Shown in pieces: positions 6,861-16,122 of a DNA stretch of 64,000 nt; the stretch's first letter is position 1; the number at the start of each line of letters is the position of its first letter. The notes beneath the pieces are model-generated. The model did no database searches. It worked only from the letters and a program-made list of their open reading frames with translations, and was not told the origin of the DNA. This DNA comes from Flavobacterium aquaticum (GTDB taxonomy: Bacteria > Bacteroidota > Bacteroidia > Flavobacteriales > Flavobacteriaceae): positions 224,270-288,269 of the forward strand of contig NZ_QLMI01000005.1 in the NCBI RefSeq assembly GCF_003259835.1. The letters are read 5' to 3'. The position numbers and the translations under genes are program-made.

Positions 6861-9563
6861 TTATTGTCTGAAAACTCGGTCTGGTAATTGACGTTTGTCG
6901 TATTTAATATCGCTTAAGATTGAAGATGAAATTCCTATGAAAAAGCCCCAGTAAGTATTAGTTCCAAATGGAACCCAGTTGAAACTCATTCTCCAACTTT
7001 CTAAATCTCTTTCAAAACGGAATTGTGTAAACGTAACTCCTTTTTGTACAAAATCATATCCAGATGAAAACCCAACTTTCCATCTTGGCGCTAATTCAAT
7101 ATTTCCAGATGCCATTAAAGAGTGAGAAGCAATTTCGTCTTGTCGGTTTGAATTGTTATAATTTATAGAATAGGCAATTCTTAAATCCCAAGGTAGTTTT
7201 GTATTGTACCATTCAGAATTTTTTTCTTTTTTATCGCCTTCTTTATCTTTTCCAAACAAACTCTGGCGATTATCACTTAAATCAGCTCCAACGCCAAATA
7301 AATCATCTTCACGACCTCCATTTTGAACATTTTGATCAGAAGTATTACTTTTTTTATCGCCATCAGAACTTGAAAAACTATAGTTTAAAGTTAAATTGGC
7401 ACGAGGTAATCTCAATAAACTTCCTCCGTTATCAATATTAAATTTTTCTATTCTTTTTCCTGAATTATCAATAGCATAAGGGTCAAGTACAGCGGCAAAG
7501 TTGATGTTCATTTTTTGTTTAAACAATTGTGTTCCACCACTAACTGAAATTTCTTTTAATTTTAATGAATCGGCAGTAAAATCGTAACGTGTAGAAAAGT
7601 TTAAATTGTTTAAAAGCATTACTTTTTTAGTTTCACCTTTCTTACTGTTTTTATCTTTTACCTTAGCTTCAAATGTATTGCTTAAGGATAAATTCATTGT
7701 ATTGGAAACATTATTTGAAGGCGAACCAAAAAGACCTCCGTCAAATTTCGTATAATCATCAAAATTAATTCCAGTTGCATCTAAAGCATAGCGTTCAAAA
7801 TATTGATCAAAACTTGGCGTAAAACCATATGAAATATTAGGTCTCATTACATGACGAATAGCTTCAATTTTCTTGTCTTCTCCAAAATTGAATGTTCCGT
7901 AAATTGTGGTACCAATACCGGCATTAAAATTATAAGTTCTATAAGATTCAAATCCTTTTTGATCTACAGTAACTACTTTATTTTCTGTAGCACTGTAAAA
8001 CTTTTCAATTGTGTTAAAAGTCCATACTTCATTATAATTAGCACTTGCTGAAATACTAAAATATTTAAAAACTTTAAAGTTAGTACTAATAGGAATAGAG
8101 TGTTGAAAACCTGATCGTGCATCTCTAAACATTTGAGGTTTAAAGAATAAAGAATCTGTAGTACGAATTCTATTTTCACCTCTAATATTATATTGAAAAC
8201 TAATGTTTTTAATAATTCCTTTTTTAACTCCATCTCTTGATGCAAAAGGGAAAACACGATCAACACTTGCTTGAAATGTTGGAAGTGTCATATCTATCTG
8301 TTGCGTATTTGTGTTTTGAGAGTGCGTAGCAGACATAGACATATTTACCTGCGGAACCGTTTGAAAGGTCTTTGAATAGGAAACAGAAGAACTTAAGTTA
8401 TTATTAACCGTTGACCCAATATTATTCAGATTAACAGATTGTCTAAAATATTGACTACTTCCTAAATTTACCGAAGCCGAAAATCTCGAATTTGGCGAAG
8501 CTTTTGAATCTTGGTTATGCGACCATTGAATGTTGTATTGCCTTGATTTTGAATAATCTGGAAATCCTTTTTCACTTTGAATGTTATTTTCAAATCTAAC
8601 ATTAGCTCTACCGTTAAATTTGTAGCGTTTGGCATAACTGGTTTCGGCTCGTAAACCATAACTACCATTTGTGTAATAATCTCCTAGAACTGCTAAATCG
8701 TAATAATCGCTTAGTGCAAAATAATAACCTCCGTTTTGTAAAAAGTAACCTTGTTGATTATTTTGTCCTGGCGTTGGCATAATAAATCCAGAGGTACTTT
8801 TCTCTGTCATTGGAAAATAACCAAAAGGCAACCAAATAGGAGTAGGAACATCAGCAATATACATTTGAGTAGAACTAATTACTACTTTTTTCTTTGGAAC
8901 AAATTTTACTCTTTTAACCAAAAAGTAATATTCAGGATCTTCAATATTTGTAGACGTAGTCATACGTGCATTCTTCATGAAATAAACCGAATCATTTTCT
9001 TTTTTTGAAATTTCAGCCTTTATGAACAATTCGCCTTGTTGCGTTCTCGAATTCCAAACTTTAGCTCTTTTTGATTTGGTATGAAAAATAATCGAATCAG
9101 GTTCAACCACATTTTCCCCTTGTTTAAAAACAGGTCTTTGAATGTAATTCCCTGCAGAATCTTTTAATCGGCCAGCATAAACTAGGTTTTTTTCGTAGTC
9201 TAAAACTATCCGTCCTGCTTTAAGTTCAAAATCGGTATAATAAATTTCGGCTTCATCATGAAGGGTAACTGTTTTTTTCTTTTGGTCTAGCTTTTCATAA
9301 TCTTTAGCTTTCATGTTTACAACACCATCTAAAAAAGGTTTTTTCTTTTTTATAGTGTCTTTAGTGGTAGCAGTAGAATCTTTTACTTTTTCAATGTCAG
9401 ATTTTGATAAAGTAACCGTATTTGGTATGGGAGTTTCTTGAGAAAAAACGAAAGTAGTTCCTAATGTTAGAAAAATTACTGAAAAAACGATATGAATTAA
9501 CTTGGTATGCAATGCTTTTAATAGTATTTTTGTAAAAATTTGGCTCACTTTTTGAAGTGTCAA
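6861..9563 (-). CDS. lptD: LPS-assembly protein LptD (OstA-type outer-membrane protein)
   Basis: About 900 residues. After a signal peptide (FLTLGTTFVFSQ) comes an OstA-like periplasmic domain (residues about 75-200, MKAKDYEKLDQKKKTVTLHD, KAGRIVLDYEKNLVYA). A long beta-strand-rich barrel follows, ending in aromatic residues (RQLPDRVFRQ). The family inserts lipopolysaccharide into the outer leaflet of the outer membrane. The start taken here is TTG at 9563. An in-frame TTG at residue 18 (before HTKLIHIVFS) would give a more typical signal peptide, so the exact N-terminus is uncertain. Divergent from the amidase pair. Confidence 0.85.
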   Translation of the reverse strand: MTLQKVSQIFTKILLKALHTKLIHIVFSVIFLTLGTTFVFSQETPIPNTVTLSKSDIEKVKDSTATTKDTIKKKKPFLDGVVNMKAKDYEKLDQKKKTVTLHDEAEIYYTDFELKAGRIVLDYEKNLVYAGRLKDSAGNYIQRPVFKQGENVVEPDSIIFHTKSKRAKVWNSRTQQGELFIKAEISKKENDSVYFMKNARMTTSTNIEDPEYYFLVKRVKFVPKKKVVISSTQMYIADVPTPIWLPFGYFPMTEKSTSGFIMPTPGQNNQQGYFLQNGGYYFALSDYYDLAVLGDYYTNGSYGLRAETSYAKRYKFNGRANVRFENNIQSEKGFPDYSKSRQYNIQWSHNQDSKASPNSRFSASVNLGSSQYFRQSVNLNNIGSTVNNNLSSSVSYSKTFQTVPQVNMSMSATHSQNTNTQQIDMTLPTFQASVDRVFPFASRDGVKKGIIKNISFQYNIRGENRIRTTDSLFFKPQMFRDARSGFQHSIPISTNFKVFKYFSISASANYNEVWTFNTIEKFYSATENKVVTVDQKGFESYRTYNFNAGIGTTIYGTFNFGEDKKIEAIRHVMRPNISYGFTPSFDQYFERYALDATGINFDDYTKFDGGLFGSPSNNVSNTMNLSLSNTFEAKVKDKNSKKGETKKVMLLNNLNFSTRYDFTADSLKLKEISVSGGTQLFKQKMNINFAAVLDPYAIDNSGKRIEKFNIDNGGSLLRLPRANLTLNYSFSSSDGDKKSNTSDQNVQNGGREDDLFGVGADLSDNRQSLFGKDKEGDKKEKNSEWYNTKLPWDLRIAYSINYNNSNRQDEIASHSLMASGNIELAPRWKVGFSSGYDFVQKGVTFTQFRFERDLESWRMSFNWVPFGTNTYWGFFIGISSSILSDIKYDKRQLPDRVFRQ

Positions 9564-9633
9564 ACTTACATATATTTTTTTGCAAAAATAATGTTTTAAT
9601 AAAATTATAACTTATAAACTTATCAATTGTTTT

Positions 9634-10722
9634 ATGCCATCTAAAAAAAACACTAAATATCTGTCTTTACTGGTTTTATTTTTCACTTTCAGCTTTGCAT
9701 TTGCTCAGAATACTTCTAAATTTAAGGTGGTTTTAGATGCGGGTCATGGTGGAGAAGATCCAGGAGCAATAAAAAACGGAATAAAAGAGAAAGATATTGT
9801 TTTAGATGTTGTGTTAAAAATTGGAAAGATTTTAGAAAAAAACAATAACATTGAAGTGGTTTACACTAGAAAAACAGATGTTTTTATCGGATTAAAAGAA
9901 CGTGCTAATATTGCTAATAGAGCAAAGGCTAATTTATTTATTTCAGTACATTGCAACGGTGTAAAAAGTACAGCCGCAAAAGGAACAGAAACTTTTGTTA
10001 TGGGTATGTCACGAACTGATACGAATTTAGATATCGCTAAAAAAGAAAATGGAGTTATCTTTTTAGAGAAAGATTACAACGAAAAGTATAAAGGATTTGA
10101 TCCAAATAATCCAGAAACATTGTTGGGTTTAAAAATTTTACAAGAAGAATTTTTAGATCAAAGTATTAGTTTAGCATCTGAAATTGAGAAGAACTTTGTT
10201 AAAAATAACAATCGCTTTTCAAGAGGTGTAAAACAGCAACCTATTTGGGTTTTAGATGCTACAGTTATGCCTGGAGTATTGATAGAATTAGGCTTTGTTT
10301 CGCACCCAGTTGAAGGTAAATATTTAAGTTCTGAAAGTGGAAAAGAAGAAATGTCGGAATCGATTTCAAAAGCGATTTTAACGTATAAAAATAATTTTTT
10401 CAATGCTAATTCTGTTGCTGAAATAGAAACTGTAGTTATAACTAAAGCTTCAAATGATAATAATTTAAGTATTGAAAATGAGATAAATAAAACAAAATCA
10501 GCTAAAACGTATTATAAAGTTCAAATTTCAGCTGGAACAAAAAAATTAGATACAAAACCATCAAATTTTAAAGGTTTAAAAAATATTACAGTTGAAAAAG
10601 ATAAAAAATTATACAAGTATTTTTACGGAGAAGAAACTGATTATAATGCTTGTAAGAAAAAATTAGAAGAAGCAAAGAAAAAAGGATATACTTCAGCTTA
10701 TATAGTAACCTTTACGAATTAA
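9634..10722 (+). CDS. N-acetylmuramoyl-L-alanine amidase with SPOR-like tail (copy 1)
   Basis: 362 residues. The signal peptide (SFAFAQ) is followed by an Amidase_3 domain (residues about 30-250): VVLDAGHGGEDPGA and LFISVHCNG carry zinc-binding His residues, and a later GVLIELGFVSHP block carries the catalytic Glu. A spacer leads to a C-terminal SPOR-like domain of about 75 residues (YKVQISAGTKKLDTKPSNFK to SAYIVTF). It cleaves the amide between muramic acid and the stem peptide during cell separation. It is followed after 7 bp by a close paralogue. Confidence 0.92.
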   Translation: MPSKKNTKYLSLLVLFFTFSFAFAQNTSKFKVVLDAGHGGEDPGAIKNGIKEKDIVLDVVLKIGKILEKNNNIEVVYTRKTDVFIGLKERANIANRAKANLFISVHCNGVKSTAAKGTETFVMGMSRTDTNLDIAKKENGVIFLEKDYNEKYKGFDPNNPETLLGLKILQEEFLDQSISLASEIEKNFVKNNNRFSRGVKQQPIWVLDATVMPGVLIELGFVSHPVEGKYLSSESGKEEMSESISKAILTYKNNFFNANSVAEIETVVITKASNDNNLSIENEINKTKSAKTYYKVQISAGTKKLDTKPSNFKGLKNITVEKDKKLYKYFYGEETDYNACKKKLEEAKKKGYTSAYIVTFTN

Positions 10723-10729
10723 TTATCAA

Positions 10730-11845
10730 TTGCATATGTTTAAGAGAATTGTTTTTGTAGTGATTGCATTGAGTGTTTTTTCTGGATACAGTCAAAACCA
10801 AAAATTTAAAGTAGTATTAGATGCTGGTCATGGTGGAAAAGATTATGGCGCTGTTTATCACGGTAATATTGAAAAAAATATAGCCTTGAAGACTGTTTTG
10901 CGAGTTGGTGCTATTTTAGAAAAAGACCCACAAATTGATGTTGTTTATACTAGAAAAACAGATGTCTTTATCGAATTACAACAACGCGCTAATATTGCCA
11001 ATAAATCAAAAGGAAGCATTTTTGTTTCCATGCATTGTAACGCAAATAAAAATCAAGCAGCGTCTGGAAATGAAACTTATGTAATGGGTATTACTCGTAA
11101 TGCTTCCAACTTAGAAGTAGCTAAAAATGAGAACGAGGTAGTTACTTTGGAAACCGATTATAAGATTAAATATGATGGTTTTGATCCAAATTCGCCCGAA
11201 TCAGTTATCGGAATTTCTATTTTGCAAGAAGAACATCTTGATCAAAGTATAGAGTTAGCTGGAAGAGTTCAGGAATTTTTCACTAAAAAAACCGACAATA
11301 AAAATAGAGGTGTAAAGCAAGCTGGATTCTTAGTATTACGTCAAATTACAATGCCAAGAGTTCTAGTTGAAATGGGATTTGTATCAAATAAAGAAGAAGG
11401 AGAATTTTTAAATTCAGAAGAAGGTCAAGAAAAATTAGCTGAAGCTATTGCAGGTGCTATTATGGATTATAAAAATGAATTTTTCAGTCCTTCTAATAAT
11501 GATAATAAAGAAGAGGATAAACAAGAAGTAATTGTTAAAGAAACACCTAAAAAAGAAATTCCTGTAAAAACCCCTGAAAAAATGGTTGATAAAGGAATTG
11601 TGTTTAAAATTCAAATTTCTGCTAGTACTAAAAAATTAGATACAACACCATCAAATTTTAAAGGGTTAAGTCCAATTTCAGTAGAACCAGCTGGTAGTTT
11701 ATATAAATATTTTTATGCTTCAGAAAAAAGTTATGACGAAATCAAACAAAAACTGGAGATTGCCAAACAAAAAGGATATTCTACTGCCTTTATTGTAGCT
11801 TATAAAGATGGAATAAAAATAAGCGTAACCGATGCAATAAAATAA
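10730..11845 (+). CDS. N-acetylmuramoyl-L-alanine amidase with SPOR-like tail (copy 2)
   Basis: 371 residues with the same architecture as its upstream neighbour: signal peptide, Amidase_3 (VVLDAGHGGKDYGA, IFVSMHCNA, RVLVEMGFVSN), a Lys/Glu-rich linker (residues about 255-295), and a SPOR-like tail (FKIQISASTKKLDTTPSNFK). The tails are far more alike than the linkers. A tandem duplication with retained catalytic motifs suggests two active enzymes. The start could also be the ATG two codons later. Confidence 0.92.
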   Translation: MHMFKRIVFVVIALSVFSGYSQNQKFKVVLDAGHGGKDYGAVYHGNIEKNIALKTVLRVGAILEKDPQIDVVYTRKTDVFIELQQRANIANKSKGSIFVSMHCNANKNQAASGNETYVMGITRNASNLEVAKNENEVVTLETDYKIKYDGFDPNSPESVIGISILQEEHLDQSIELAGRVQEFFTKKTDNKNRGVKQAGFLVLRQITMPRVLVEMGFVSNKEEGEFLNSEEGQEKLAEAIAGAIMDYKNEFFSPSNNDNKEEDKQEVIVKETPKKEIPVKTPEKMVDKGIVFKIQISASTKKLDTTPSNFKGLSPISVEPAGSLYKYFYASEKSYDEIKQKLEIAKQKGYSTAFIVAYKDGIKISVTDAIK

Positions 11846-11880
11846 AATAAAAGTTTATTTTTGTTAAAAATTATTAAGCT

Positions 11881-12834
11881 TTGAAACTAACAAGAGAAAT
11901 CAAAACCGCCGTCCTCGTTATTGTATCTATATTATTATTTATATGGGGATATAATTTTTTAAAAGGAAAAGACTTATTTGAAACTAGTACTCGAGTTTAC
12001 GTTGTATATGATAATGTAGCCGGACTTGTAAATTCTGCACCTGTAACTTTGAACGGATTAGCTATTGGTAAAGTAAATTCAATCGACATTCAGCCTGATG
12101 GAAAGTTATTGGTAGAAATGCAGATTAATACAGATTTTCCAATTTCTAAATCAAGTGTAGCTGAAATTTACGATTCGGGATTAGTAGGAGGGAGACAAAT
12201 TGCTATCAAACCAAATTTTCAAGATAAAGATTACATTAAAACTGGTGATTACCTAAAAGCTAGTAGCAAATTAGGTTTAACAGATGCTTTGGCTCAACAA
12301 TTAGAGCCTCTACAATATAAAGTTCAAAAACTATTAGACAATGCAGATGTTTTGTTTTCTAATGTAAACGATATTTTAGACGAAAAAACAAAGCAAAATT
12401 TAAAAAGTAGTATTTCTGAATTGCACAAAACACTTTCTGAATTTAGCGAAATTTCTAACAATCTTAATGGTTTAGTAGCTGATAACAAGCCTAAACTAAA
12501 TTCGATGTTAACAAACTTTGATAAAACATCATCTAATTTAGAAAAAATGTCTGACTCACTTGCAAAAGCTAACTTGGGTCAAACCGTTAAAAATTTAGAA
12601 AAAACATTAGCAAGTGTTGATAAAATCATGGGTGACATCGAAAAAGGAAACGGAACCATGGGTAAACTAATGAAAGATGAAACCATGTACAATAATTTTT
12701 CTAAAGCTTCAAGCGAGCTAGAATTATTATTGCAAGACCTTCGCTTAAATCCAACACGTTATGTAAATGTTTCTCTTTTTGGTAAAAAGAACAAGCCATA
12801 CGTAGCGCCAGTAAACGATACAATTAAAAAGTAA
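11881..12834 (+). CDS. MlaD/MCE-domain protein (lipid transport)
   Basis: 317 residues, TTG start at 11881. One N-terminal transmembrane helix (TAVLVIVSILLFIWGYNFL) is followed by an MCE domain (residues about 35-115, YVVYDNVAGLVNSAPVTLNG, SGLVGGRQIAI). The rest is a long helical coiled region, as in MlaD-like substrate-binding proteins that move phospholipids between membranes. It follows the amidases by 35 bp. No permease or ATPase partner is in the window. Confidence 0.88.
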   Translation: MKLTREIKTAVLVIVSILLFIWGYNFLKGKDLFETSTRVYVVYDNVAGLVNSAPVTLNGLAIGKVNSIDIQPDGKLLVEMQINTDFPISKSSVAEIYDSGLVGGRQIAIKPNFQDKDYIKTGDYLKASSKLGLTDALAQQLEPLQYKVQKLLDNADVLFSNVNDILDEKTKQNLKSSISELHKTLSEFSEISNNLNGLVADNKPKLNSMLTNFDKTSSNLEKMSDSLAKANLGQTVKNLEKTLASVDKIMGDIEKGNGTMGKLMKDETMYNNFSKASSELELLLQDLRLNPTRYVNVSLFGKKNKPYVAPVNDTIKK

Positions 12835-12844
12835 ATTTTATACG

Positions 12845-14167
12845 ATGCAATTTTTAGATAATATTTTCTTCGCATTGCTTTTAGCAATTGGTATTGGTTA
12901 TTTTGCAATTAATGTAAAAAAACTAATTCGTAATATTAAATTAGGACAAGATATAGATCGTAGCGATAATTCTTCTGAACGTTGGAAGAACATGACTATG
13001 GTTGCTTTGGGCCAATCTAAAATGGTAAAGCGTCCCGTTGCAGGATTTTTACACATTATAGTATATGTTGGATTCGTAATTATCAACATCGAAGTAATTG
13101 AAATTATCATTGATGGACTTTTCGGAACTCATAGAGTTTTATCTTTCATGGGAGGATTTTACGATGTGTTAATTGGTTCTTTTGAAATTCTAGCTTTCTT
13201 AGTTTTAATTACCGTTATTATCTTTTGGATTAGAAGAAATGTTACCAAATTAGGTCGTTTTGCTAGTTCTGACTTAGATGGAAAACCAAGAAATGATGCT
13301 AATTACATCTTATATTTTGAAGTAGTGTTAATGACGTTATTCTTATTAATGAATGCGGCTGATTTTCATTTACAAAATTTAGGAATTGGTCATTATAATC
13401 AAGCAGGAAGTTTCCCGATTTCTCAATTTGTTGCTCCAATGTTCAACGGAATGAGTGAAGGTTTGGTTGTAATTATCGAAAGAGCCGCTTGGTGGTTACA
13501 CATTGCCGGAATTCTAGTTTTCTTAAACTATTTATATTTCTCTAAACATTTACATATTTTATTAGCTTTCCCTAATACTTTCTTTGCTGATTTAAACGCG
13601 AAAGGGAAATTAAACAATTTAGAAAGTGTTACAAACGAAGTAAAATTAATGATGGATCCAAGTGCTGATCCATTCGCAGCGCCAGCAAATCCTGATGCTG
13701 TTCCAGCTAAGTTTGGTGCTTCTGATGTTCAAGATTTAAATTGGGTACAATTATTAAATGCTTATAGTTGTACGGAGTGTGGTCGTTGTACATCTTCTTG
13801 TCCGGCGAATCAAACAGGTAAAAAATTATCGCCTCGTAAGATTATGATGGATACGCGTGATCGTTTAGAGGAAGTAGGAAGAAATATCGATTTAAATAAA
13901 GGTGTTTTTGTTGATGATGGAAAATCATTATTAAATGATTACATTACTCCAGAAGAATTATGGGCTTGTACAACTTGTAATGCTTGTGTAGAAGAATGTC
14001 CAATTAATATCAGTCCGTTATCAATTATTATCGATATGCGTCGTTACTTAGTAATGGAACAAAGTGCTGCTCCAATGGAACTAAACAATATGATGAGTAA
14101 TATTGAAAACAATGGTGCTCCTTGGCCTTATAATCAAATGGATCGTTTAAATTGGGTAAACGAATAA
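12845..14167 (+). CDS. Membrane (Fe-S)-binding oxidoreductase subunit
   Basis: 440 residues. The N-terminal half has about five or six transmembrane helices with His residues suited to haem or quinone contact (HIIVYVGFVIINIEVI, WWLHIAGILVFL). The C-terminal half carries two 4Fe-4S motifs, CTECGRCTSSCP and CTTCNACVEECP. The layout resembles HdrE/HdrD- or NarI-like electron-transfer proteins. With the CCG-domain protein 32 bp downstream it should form a membrane complex that passes electrons to or from quinone. The soluble donor is unknown. Confidence 0.85.
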   Translation: MQFLDNIFFALLLAIGIGYFAINVKKLIRNIKLGQDIDRSDNSSERWKNMTMVALGQSKMVKRPVAGFLHIIVYVGFVIINIEVIEIIIDGLFGTHRVLSFMGGFYDVLIGSFEILAFLVLITVIIFWIRRNVTKLGRFASSDLDGKPRNDANYILYFEVVLMTLFLLMNAADFHLQNLGIGHYNQAGSFPISQFVAPMFNGMSEGLVVIIERAAWWLHIAGILVFLNYLYFSKHLHILLAFPNTFFADLNAKGKLNNLESVTNEVKLMMDPSADPFAAPANPDAVPAKFGASDVQDLNWVQLLNAYSCTECGRCTSSCPANQTGKKLSPRKIMMDTRDRLEEVGRNIDLNKGVFVDDGKSLLNDYITPEELWACTTCNACVEECPINISPLSIIIDMRRYLVMEQSAAPMELNNMMSNIENNGAPWPYNQMDRLNWVNE

Positions 14168-14199
14168 TTTTACATTAACTATCATAAATAGTATATAAT

Positions 14200-14991
14200 A
14201 TGTCTGAAAATTTAATTGTACCAACAATGGCCCAAATGATGGCCGAAGGAAAACAACCTGAAATTTTATTTTGGGTAGGTTCTGCTGGTAGTTTCGATGA
14301 CAGAGCAAAAAAAATCTCAAGAGCTTTCGTTAAAATTTTAAATAGAGCAAATGTAAATTTTGCAGTTTTAGGTACCGAAGAAAGTTGTACAGGAGATGTT
14401 GCGAAAAGAGCTGGAAATGAATTTTTATTTCAAATGCAAGCATTAATGAATATTGAATTGCTTAATGCTTACGAAGTGAAGAAAATTGTAACCTGCGATC
14501 CACATTCTTTTAACTGTTTAAAAAATGAGTATCCTAGTTTAGGTGGAAATTATGAAGTTTTGCATCATACACAATTTATTCAACAACTTTTAAAAGAAGG
14601 ACGTATTGATTTTAATAAAGATACATACAAAGGAAGCCGTATAACGTTTCACGATCCTTGCTATTTAGGTAGAGCAAACAATGAATATCAAGCTCCAAGA
14701 GACATTTTATCTCAAACAAATGCCAATATTGTTGAAATGAAACGAAGCAAAAGTGCTGCGTTATGTTGCGGAGCTGGTGGCGCTCAAATGTTCAAAGAGC
14801 CTGAAAAAGGAAATATGGATATTAATGTTTTAAGAACTCAAGATGCTCTTGAAACTACTCCAAATATTATAGCTACAGGTTGTCCATATTGCAATACCAT
14901 GATGACTGATGGAGTAAAATTTGCACACAAAGAAAACGAAGTTAAAGTGTTAGATATTGCAGAAATAATTGCAAATGCACAAAATTTATAA
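14200..14991 (+). CDS. CCG-domain (Fe-S)-binding protein, HdrB/GlpC-like
   Basis: 263 residues with two cysteine-rich CCG-type regions. The first runs over CDPHSFNCLKNEYP and HDPCYLGRANNEY. The second is SAALCCGAGGAQMF followed by ATGCPYCNTM. Such domains bind an unusual Fe-S cluster in heterodisulfide reductase B, GlpC and LutA-type proteins. It is the partner of the membrane Fe-S protein directly upstream. Substrate cannot be named from sequence. Confidence 0.87.
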   Translation: MSENLIVPTMAQMMAEGKQPEILFWVGSAGSFDDRAKKISRAFVKILNRANVNFAVLGTEESCTGDVAKRAGNEFLFQMQALMNIELLNAYEVKKIVTCDPHSFNCLKNEYPSLGGNYEVLHHTQFIQQLLKEGRIDFNKDTYKGSRITFHDPCYLGRANNEYQAPRDILSQTNANIVEMKRSKSAALCCGAGGAQMFKEPEKGNMDINVLRTQDALETTPNIIATGCPYCNTMMTDGVKFAHKENEVKVLDIAEIIANAQNL

Positions 14992-15004
14992 TTCAAAACA
15001 AAAC

Positions 15005-15616
15005 ATGAAAAAACTTGTATTATTACTTATCCTTGTTGGAAACGTTGCTTTTGCACAAAAACTTACAAAAGAACAACTAATCGATAAAATGTCTGATGTT
15101 GGTTGTGAATGTGCTACAAAACAACAAGTTACTAAAGAAAATTTAGAAATAACATTAGGACTTTGTATTCTTGAAGCTTTAAATAAATACGAAAAAGATG
15201 TTGAAAGACATTATGGTAAAAATGTCATCACTAATGACAAAAAAATGGAAGAATTAGGTTATGATATTGGATTAAAAATGGGAGCTAAATGTCCATCAGT
15301 TTTTATGAATATGGTGGATGAAGAATCAGATACAAATGGTGAAGAAGTAGTTGAAGAAATTCCTGATGCAGTACTTACAGGAAAAATATCAGAAATTAAA
15401 TCAGAGCAATTTTTAACTTTTGTTGTTAAAGAAGATTCAGGAAAAAACAATCAATTTATTTTATTAAGTAGTTTTGATAATGCCTTTTTATTAACAGACA
15501 AAGTGCTAAAAGTTTCTGATGCTGTTGATGTTACGTATTATGAAATGGATTTATTTGATGCTAAACTAGGTAAATTTGTTTCGTTTAAAATTGTTACTGA
15601 TATCGTAAAAAAATAA
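15005..15616 (+). CDS. Secreted protein of unknown function
   Basis: 203 residues from the ATG at 15005. An earlier in-frame ATG at 14969 lies inside the preceding gene and would bury the signal peptide, so it is rejected. Signal peptide LLLILVGNVAFAQ. The mature N-terminal half has Cys residues (VGCECATKQ, LGLCIL). The C-terminal half looks like a small beta domain (LTGKISEIKSEQFLTFVVKE). I do not recognise the family. The next gene starts 2 bp later. Confidence 0.75.
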   Translation: MKKLVLLLILVGNVAFAQKLTKEQLIDKMSDVGCECATKQQVTKENLEITLGLCILEALNKYEKDVERHYGKNVITNDKKMEELGYDIGLKMGAKCPSVFMNMVDEESDTNGEEVVEEIPDAVLTGKISEIKSEQFLTFVVKEDSGKNNQFILLSSFDNAFLLTDKVLKVSDAVDVTYYEMDLFDAKLGKFVSFKIVTDIVKK

Positions 15617-15618
15617 AC

Positions 15619-16101
15619 ATGTTTGTACCCTTCGATACTTTACCTGAAGAATCAAAAATTTGGATTTATCAATCTAATAGAAAATTTTCTGATGAAGAAA
15701 TTCAAGATATTGAAAAGGACTTAACTTCTTTTTTAGAAAATTGGACTGCGCATGGACAAAACCTTGAAGCTTCTTTTGTAACGCGTTATAATCGTTTTAT
15801 AATTATTGCTGTAAATCAAGAAGTTCAAGCTGCAACGGGTTGTTCAATAGATGCTTCGGTACAATTTATTCAAAACTTAGAGCAAAAATACAATGTAGAT
15901 TTATTGGATAAAATGAACGTTACTTTTAAAGTAGGCGATCACGTTGCTTTTAAACCTCTTATTGAGTTTAAAAAAATGGCAAAAGAAAAAGCGGTTTCAG
16001 AAAACACAATTGTCTTCAATAATTTACTTAATACATTAGGTGAGTGGCAAGATTTTTGGGAGGTTCCTGCTAGTGAAAGTTGGCATAACAGATTTTTTTA
16101 G
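15619..16101 (+). CDS. Conserved Bacteroidota protein (often mislabelled 'ABC transporter ATPase')
   Basis: 160 residues, cytoplasmic. Homologues in Flavobacteriaceae, as I recall them, carry the database name ABC transporter ATPase, but no Walker A, signature or Walker B motif is present and the protein is too short. Conserved-looking features are WIYQSNRKFSDEE, FLENWTAHGQ and the central GCSIDASVQFIQNLE. Function unknown. It sits tightly between a secreted protein and serB. Confidence 0.8.
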   Translation: MFVPFDTLPEESKIWIYQSNRKFSDEEIQDIEKDLTSFLENWTAHGQNLEASFVTRYNRFIIIAVNQEVQAATGCSIDASVQFIQNLEQKYNVDLLDKMNVTFKVGDHVAFKPLIEFKKMAKEKAVSENTIVFNNLLNTLGEWQDFWEVPASESWHNRFF

Positions 16102-16122
16102 CTTCATTTTTCAAAATATCTC

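Noticed and set aside
14969..15004. Upstream ATG for the secreted protein
   Set aside because: It is inside the preceding Fe-S gene and would place 12 residues before a clear signal peptide.
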